Positions 60,730 through 64,000 of a DNA stretch of 64,000 nucleotides are shown in pieces. The position numbers were made by a program, and so were the translations under genes. This DNA is from CALMEC01 sp031366605 (GTDB lineage: Bacteria > Actinomycetota > Thermoleophilia > Miltoncostaeales > Miltoncostaeaceae), in contig JANLOO010000027.1 of the NCBI GenBank assembly GCA_031366605.1, positions 1-64,000 of the forward strand, in the 5' to 3' direction. Position 1 is the stretch's first letter; every line of letters starts with the position of its first letter. A model generated the notes under the pieces. That model made no database searches. It was given only the letters and a program-made list of their open reading frames with translations, and was not told the DNA's origin.

Positions 60730-61299
60730 ATGGCAGCCGAAGAACCCGAATTTGCGTTGATCGAGAAAGACGGCGATTACGAGCTGCGTCAGTACGCGCC
60801 GATGATCGTCGCGGAGACCCTCGTGCAAGGGCCCCTCGAACAGGCCTCGCCGGCTGGGTTTGAGCTGATCGCCGGGTACATCTTTGGGGACAACCGTGCT
60901 CGGACCGCCACGTCGACCGCGACGATTGCGATGACCGCACCGGTCACGATCGAACCCGATTCCCGGCCGATCGCCATGACCGCGCCGGTCACGATGCAGC
61001 AGGACGCGGGGCGCTGGCGTATGCGCTTCTTCATGCCGTCGAGCTTCTCCATGGCCACGCTGCCCATCCCGACCAACCCCGCCGTGACACTCCGGGAGCT
61101 GCCGGGAGAGCAGGCCGCGGCGGTCGTCTTCTCGGGCGCTGCTCGTGACGAGGACGTCAAGGAGCGGAGCGACGCGCTCCTCGCGTGGCTCGCCGCGCGC
61201 GAGCTCGAGCCGGTGTCAGTCCCTCGCCTCGCGCGGTATGACCGGCCGACGACGGCCCCGGATCTCCGCCGAAACGAGATCCTCGTCGAATACCGCTGA
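60730..61299 (+). CDS. SOUL heme-binding family protein
   Basis: A 189-residue SOUL-family protein. EFALIEKDGDYELRQYAPMI is the opening strand pair, GFELIAGYIFGDNR the core, and IAMTAPVTI and IAMTAPVTM are the doubled family motif; WRMRFFMPSSFSM and the end LARYDRPTTAPDLRRNEI are also typical. Members bind heme or tetrapyrroles. The start is ATG 60730 with GAGG upstream. It converges on terC with a 7-bp gap. Confidence 0.93.
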   Translation: MAAEEPEFALIEKDGDYELRQYAPMIVAETLVQGPLEQASPAGFELIAGYIFGDNRARTATSTATIAMTAPVTIEPDSRPIAMTAPVTMQQDAGRWRMRFFMPSSFSMATLPIPTNPAVTLRELPGEQAAAVVFSGAARDEDVKERSDALLAWLAARELEPVSVPRLARYDRPTTAPDLRRNEILVEYR

Positions 61300-61306
61300 G
61301 CGTTGT

Positions 61307-62281
61307 TCATCGCGAGTGACCATCCACGAATTCGTCGGTGACGGCCGGGTCGGAATCCCCTGGCCCGTCCGGCTCGTCGCGTGAGGATCGCAACGACCAG
61401 ACGATTGCCACCGTCAGCACCAGGACGATCACGACGAGCGACAGGGCAATCGGGATCGTGTACAGGTCGGAGATCAACATCTTGATGCCGACGAACCCCA
61501 GCACCACGGCCAAGCCGAGGCTGAGGTATTGGAAGCGCTGGAGCATACCGGCCAGCAGGAAGTAGAGCGCTGTCAATCCGAGCAGGGACATCGCGTTGGC
61601 CGCGTAGACGACGAACGTGTCATCGGTCACCGCAAAGATCGCGGGGATCGAATCGACTGCGAAGACCACATCGAACGTCGCGACGAGGACGAACGCCGCG
61701 ACGAGTGGTGTCGCCGTTCGCGCGCCGCGCACGCGGACGAAGAACCGATCTCCGTGATACTCGGTCGTCAGCGGCACGACTCGGCGTAGCGCCCGCAGCG
61801 CCGGGTTCTTCTCGGGATGGATCTCGACCTCGGAGTGACGGGCCATCCGGATGGCCGTCACCACCAGGAACCCCCCGAAGACGTAGACCATCCAATGGAA
61901 TGCATCCAACAGCGCTGCCCCGGCAAAGATGAACACGCCGCGCAGGATGATCGCCCCGACGATGCCCCAGAAGATCACGCGCCGTTGCTGGGCCAGGGGC
62001 ACTGCGAAGTAACTGAAGATCAGCGCAAAGACAAAGAGGTTGTCGATCGACAGGCTTTTCTCGATCACAAACCCAGCCAGGTACTCCTCGGCGGCGGCGT
62101 CACCCCGCAGCCACCAGACGACGCCGACGAAGGCGACCCCGATCGTCGCCCAGGCCACGCTCCAGATGAGGGCGGACCGAAACGTGATCTCCTGAGACCG
62201 GCGTCCGAAGAACGCCATATCGAAGCCGAGCATGGCGATGACAGCCGTGATGAGTACGGCCCACGTCCAGATCTCCGACAT
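61307..62281 (-). CDS. terC: TerC family integral membrane protein
   Basis: A 324-residue TerC (tellurium resistance/manganese-exporter type) protein. About seven to nine hydrophobic helices with the Asp-rich motifs SIDNLFVFALIFSYFAVP (cut here) and TFDVVFAVDSIPAIFAVT, each with two acidic residues in the membrane, as in cation exporters. The start ATG 62281 overlaps the stop of the universal stress gene by one base (TGATG), so they are coupled. Confidence 0.93.
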   Translation of the reverse strand: MSEIWTWAVLITAVIAMLGFDMAFFGRRSQEITFRSALIWSVAWATIGVAFVGVVWWLRGDAAAEEYLAGFVIEKSLSIDNLFVFALIFSYFAVPLAQQRRVIFWGIVGAIILRGVFIFAGAALLDAFHWMVYVFGGFLVVTAIRMARHSEVEIHPEKNPALRALRRVVPLTTEYHGDRFFVRVRGARTATPLVAAFVLVATFDVVFAVDSIPAIFAVTDDTFVVYAANAMSLLGLTALYFLLAGMLQRFQYLSLGLAVVLGFVGIKMLISDLYTIPIALSLVVIVLVLTVAIVWSLRSSRDEPDGPGDSDPAVTDEFVDGHSR

Positions 62282-63123
62282 CAGCGCGCTCCCGCAGAAC
62301 GATGGCTCTGATACCCAGACCCGGCACGGATGACGAGCACAGATGTCGTAGCGCGATGAGCGACTCGTTCGCTGACGCTGCCGAGATTCCCGAGTCCGTG
62401 ACGGCCGCGGCTGCCGATGACGAGCAGGTCGGCGGCGCGCCCTTCGTAGACGAGTGCATCCACCGGCGACCGTGGGTCGACCCGCACGTGGGGGTGGAGC
62501 TCGCGAACCAAGTCCACGTGGACGGTCTTGCCGCCCAAGGCCGTGATGACGATGAGCTCCGCGTCGTGAGTGCGGGCGAGGTCAGCGGCGATGGCAGCTG
62601 CCTCCAGACTCTGAGGCGATGCGTCGACACCGGTCACGATGCGCTGTGGCCACGACCCTGTCCGTCCCGGGCGTGAGAGCAGGACAGAGCACGGACTGTG
62701 GCGGAGCATGCTCGAGCCAACCGCACCGAGCAACAACCCTGTGGCCCGTCGGTGCGGCTCTGCGCCGAGCGCGAGCAGGGTGGCGCCGGTGGCGGCGAGC
62801 TGGGCGAGGAGGGTCTCACGTGGCCGACCAGTCACCACCTTCGCGACGTTGGGAGCTCCGGCACTCACCGCGCGTTCGAGCGCGCGCGCCGCGTCAGCTC
62901 GAATCTGTGCCGCAGCGTGGACGGCGGCGGCGCCCGCCTGCGCGGCGGCAGCGATGTCGGCGACCGCCACAGCGGTGACCCATCCGTGTGGGCCGGCGAG
63001 AATGCGTGCTTGGCGGACGGCCTCAAGGCTTGCCGGCGTGTTCTCGACTCCGACGAGCACGCGGGCCACGATGCCGGGCGCCGAGGTTGGTCGGTGCATC
63101 TGGGGAAGGGGCGGTGAGTTCAC
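62281..63123 (-). CDS. Universal stress protein with two USP domains
   Basis: A 280-residue protein with two UspA domains. The first has VLVGVENTPASLEAVRQA and ends GAVGSSMLRHSPCSVLLSR; the second has IVTGVDASPQSLEAAAIA and the nucleotide motif VIGSRGRHGLGNLGSVSERVA (cut here) with TTSVLVIR. The second half has the GxRGxxG(x9)GS(V/S) nucleotide-binding set; the first is less complete. The GTG start at 63123 has AGGAGG upstream. It is cotranscribed with terC. Confidence 0.92.
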   Translation of the reverse strand: MNSPPLPQMHRPTSAPGIVARVLVGVENTPASLEAVRQARILAGPHGWVTAVAVADIAAAAQAGAAAVHAAAQIRADAARALERAVSAGAPNVAKVVTGRPRETLLAQLAATGATLLALGAEPHRRATGLLLGAVGSSMLRHSPCSVLLSRPGRTGSWPQRIVTGVDASPQSLEAAAIAADLARTHDAELIVITALGGKTVHVDLVRELHPHVRVDPRSPVDALVYEGRAADLLVIGSRGRHGLGNLGSVSERVAHRATTSVLVIRAGSGYQSHRSAGAR

Positions 63124-63629
63124 GGACGGCCTCCTGGCTGAGAGTGGTCAGCTGAAGGTCTCTCCCGGCCGGTAAGCCCGCCTCGCCGGGCATGACGCCG
63201 AATTGACGACGAGGCGTTTGTGGGGTACTCCCCTTCCGTGGATGAGGTCTCCCATCCACGTTTGGAGATTACCACACTAGGATTCGTGAGTCTCATATCT
63301 CGTGTACACGGGTGACCGTGATGCCGAGGGGTGCACGGGGGCGACACGGAGAGGTCAACCGGCTCGCGTTCGCTGAGTTCGCCGTCGGCGGCATCGGCGC
63401 TACCGTGGATGCATTCGCGGGTATGGACACCTGCGGCACATGAGAAGGCAGGATGCTCATGAGACGAGGCACGACAGTGATCGCGGCGATGCTCGCCGTG
63501 TCGCAACCGGACGCGTGTTGACCGACGAGGACATCACTGCCTGGACGCGGGAGGCGGTCGCGTGGGCGCCTCCAGTGGCACCGCTCGCTCTGACGGTTCC
63601 GTGTCTGGTCCGCTGGTATCCGATCAGAT
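63124..63629. other. Gene-free stretch
   Basis: No supported gene between the start of the universal stress gene and the XRE promoter. Only off-frame or short frames occur. An inverted repeat at 63615-63634 at its end belongs to the XRE operator. Confidence 0.45.
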
Positions 63630-63635
63630 ACCATA
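63615..63635 (+). promoter_or_regulatory. Operator and -10 box of XRE gene
   Basis: TGGTATC (63615-63621) and GATACCA (63628-63634) form an inverted repeat with a 6-nt centre. It overlaps TACCAT (63630-63635), which ends 6 nt before ATG 63642. This arrangement fits autorepression of a leaderless gene. Confidence 0.7.
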
Positions 63636-63641
63636 TGTGCA

Positions 63642-63955
63642 TGGATGCGGCCAAGACCCTCCGACGAGCTCGATGCCGGTCCGGCCTGTCGTTGCGGGCG
63701 TTGGCGAAGCGGGCGACGACGTCGCACTCGGCGCTCGCGGCCTACGAGGCCGGTCGCAAGGTTCCGACGGTGGACACTCTGGACCGCATCATCCGGGCTG
63801 CCGGTTTCGTCCTGACCACCGAGCTGACCGCCGGCGTCGGTGGGCCCGACACCGCGGCCCGCGGTCGCGAGCTGGTCGAGGTGCTCGAGCTGGCCGGCCA
63901 GTTTCCGGCGCGGCACGCCCCGACGCTCCGCTCCCCGAAGTTCGGTCGCCGATGA
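63642..63955 (+). CDS. XRE-family helix-turn-helix regulator (antitoxin-like)
   Basis: A 104-residue protein. Residues 3-60 are a Cro/C1-type HTH: KTLRRARCRSGLSLRALAKR, then TTSHSALAAYEAGRKVPTVDTLDRIIRAAG cut here. The start is ATG 63642 (an in-frame ATG at 63636 lies on the -10 box). The stop overlaps the next gene (ATGA). Its operator at 63615-63634 suggests autoregulation. With the downstream gene it probably forms a toxin-antitoxin-like pair. Confidence 0.85.
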
Positions 63956-64000
63956 ACGGGCTCCCCGCCAAGATCGTTGCCGTCCACAAAGCCCTGGCGG
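63952..64000 (+). CDS. Start of a coupled downstream gene, cut by the window end
   Basis: ATG 63952 lies in the ATGA overlap with the XRE gene. Only MNGLPAKIVAVHKALA is visible. The opening resembles AbiEii-type nucleotidyltransferase-like proteins that follow XRE-type antitoxin genes; this is a guess from the first residues and the context. Confidence 0.6.
   Translation, partial: MNGLPAKIVAVHKALA

Overview
The window is a GC-rich bacterial chromosome segment. It carries no rRNA, phage, insertion sequence or CRISPR array. The gene set fits a high-GC actinobacterium, most likely class Thermoleophilia (Solirubrobacterales-like). This is inferred from the secreted protein at 5875 with its characteristic N-terminal module, the CysO/CysM/Mec+ cysteine pathway, the ThyX-like tandem protein, and many leaderless genes with a TANNNT box 6-8 nt upstream of the start codon. 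The exact genus cannot be read from the sequence.

Layout. 1-3.9 kb: the end of groEL, clpP, a sulfite-oxidase-fold molybdoenzyme with a membrane partner, and a VapBC pair. 4-8.5 kb: an MFS transporter, a secreted repeat protein, a MOSC protein and a DUF1015 protein. 8.6-12.4 kb: an operon of a UvrD-type helicase fused to an Fe-S PD-(D/E)XK nuclease plus an OB-HD exoribonuclease-like protein. 12.5-14.1 kb: two paralogous Asp-rich secreted proteins built of 13-residue calcium-binding-type repeats. 14.2-17.7 kb: carbonic anhydrase, the YchF GTPase, YqeY, a flavin-fold oxidase and a second VapBC with a complete promoter. 17.7-28.7 kb (minus strand): a B12-type radical SAM enzyme, methylmalonyl-CoA epimerase, two very large secreted Ig-like proteins, a sigma factor fused to a membrane segment and long tail, and the thyX-like/DUF1385/SRPBCC operon. 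28.8-33.9 kb: cold shock protein, glyoxalase, RarA, an MFS transporter and membrane proteins. 33.9-36.8 kb: a sulfur-transfer operon (rhodanese-E1, CysO, CysM, Mec+). 36.9-45.2 kb: an NYN-LOTUS-like protein, citrate synthase, a TrkH/TrkA remnant, FabI, a phosphoesterase, and a ferredoxin with its reductase. 45.3-46.7 kb: tRNA-Asp and tRNA-Val, the latter overlapping an antiporter stop codon. 47-58.5 kb: an M23-like protein, an acyl-CoA synthetase remnant, AKR, PhzF, a fused alpha-keto-acid dehydrogenase E1, isocitrate dehydrogenase, YaaA, a double FKBP lipoprotein and a desaturase. 59-64 kb: a frameshifted DUF4239 gene, VOC, SOUL, TerC with a universal stress protein, and an XRE regulator overlapping a gene cut by the window end.

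How genes work together. The clearest pathway is sulfur transfer at 33959-36811. The rhodanese-E1 protein should activate and thiolate the ubiquitin-like CysO, CysM should attach O-phosphoserine to make CysO-cysteine, and Mec+ should release cysteine. All three junctions are tight, and CysM seems to start at a CTG that overlaps the cysO stop. Other coherent units are helicase-nuclease + exoribonuclease, thyX-like + DUF1385 + SRPBCC, sigma factor + two secreted giants, ferredoxin + reductase, TerC + universal stress protein, and the toxin-antitoxin pairs.

The most interesting observations are the split of the ThyX signature between the two halves of one protein, the CTG start of cysM with a tailed CysO, the membrane-fused sigma factor beside large secreted proteins, the paired Asp-rich repeat proteins, and the widespread leaderless promoter arrangement. 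Three gene remnants (TrkH/TrkA, acyl-CoA synthetase, DUF4239) show local decay.
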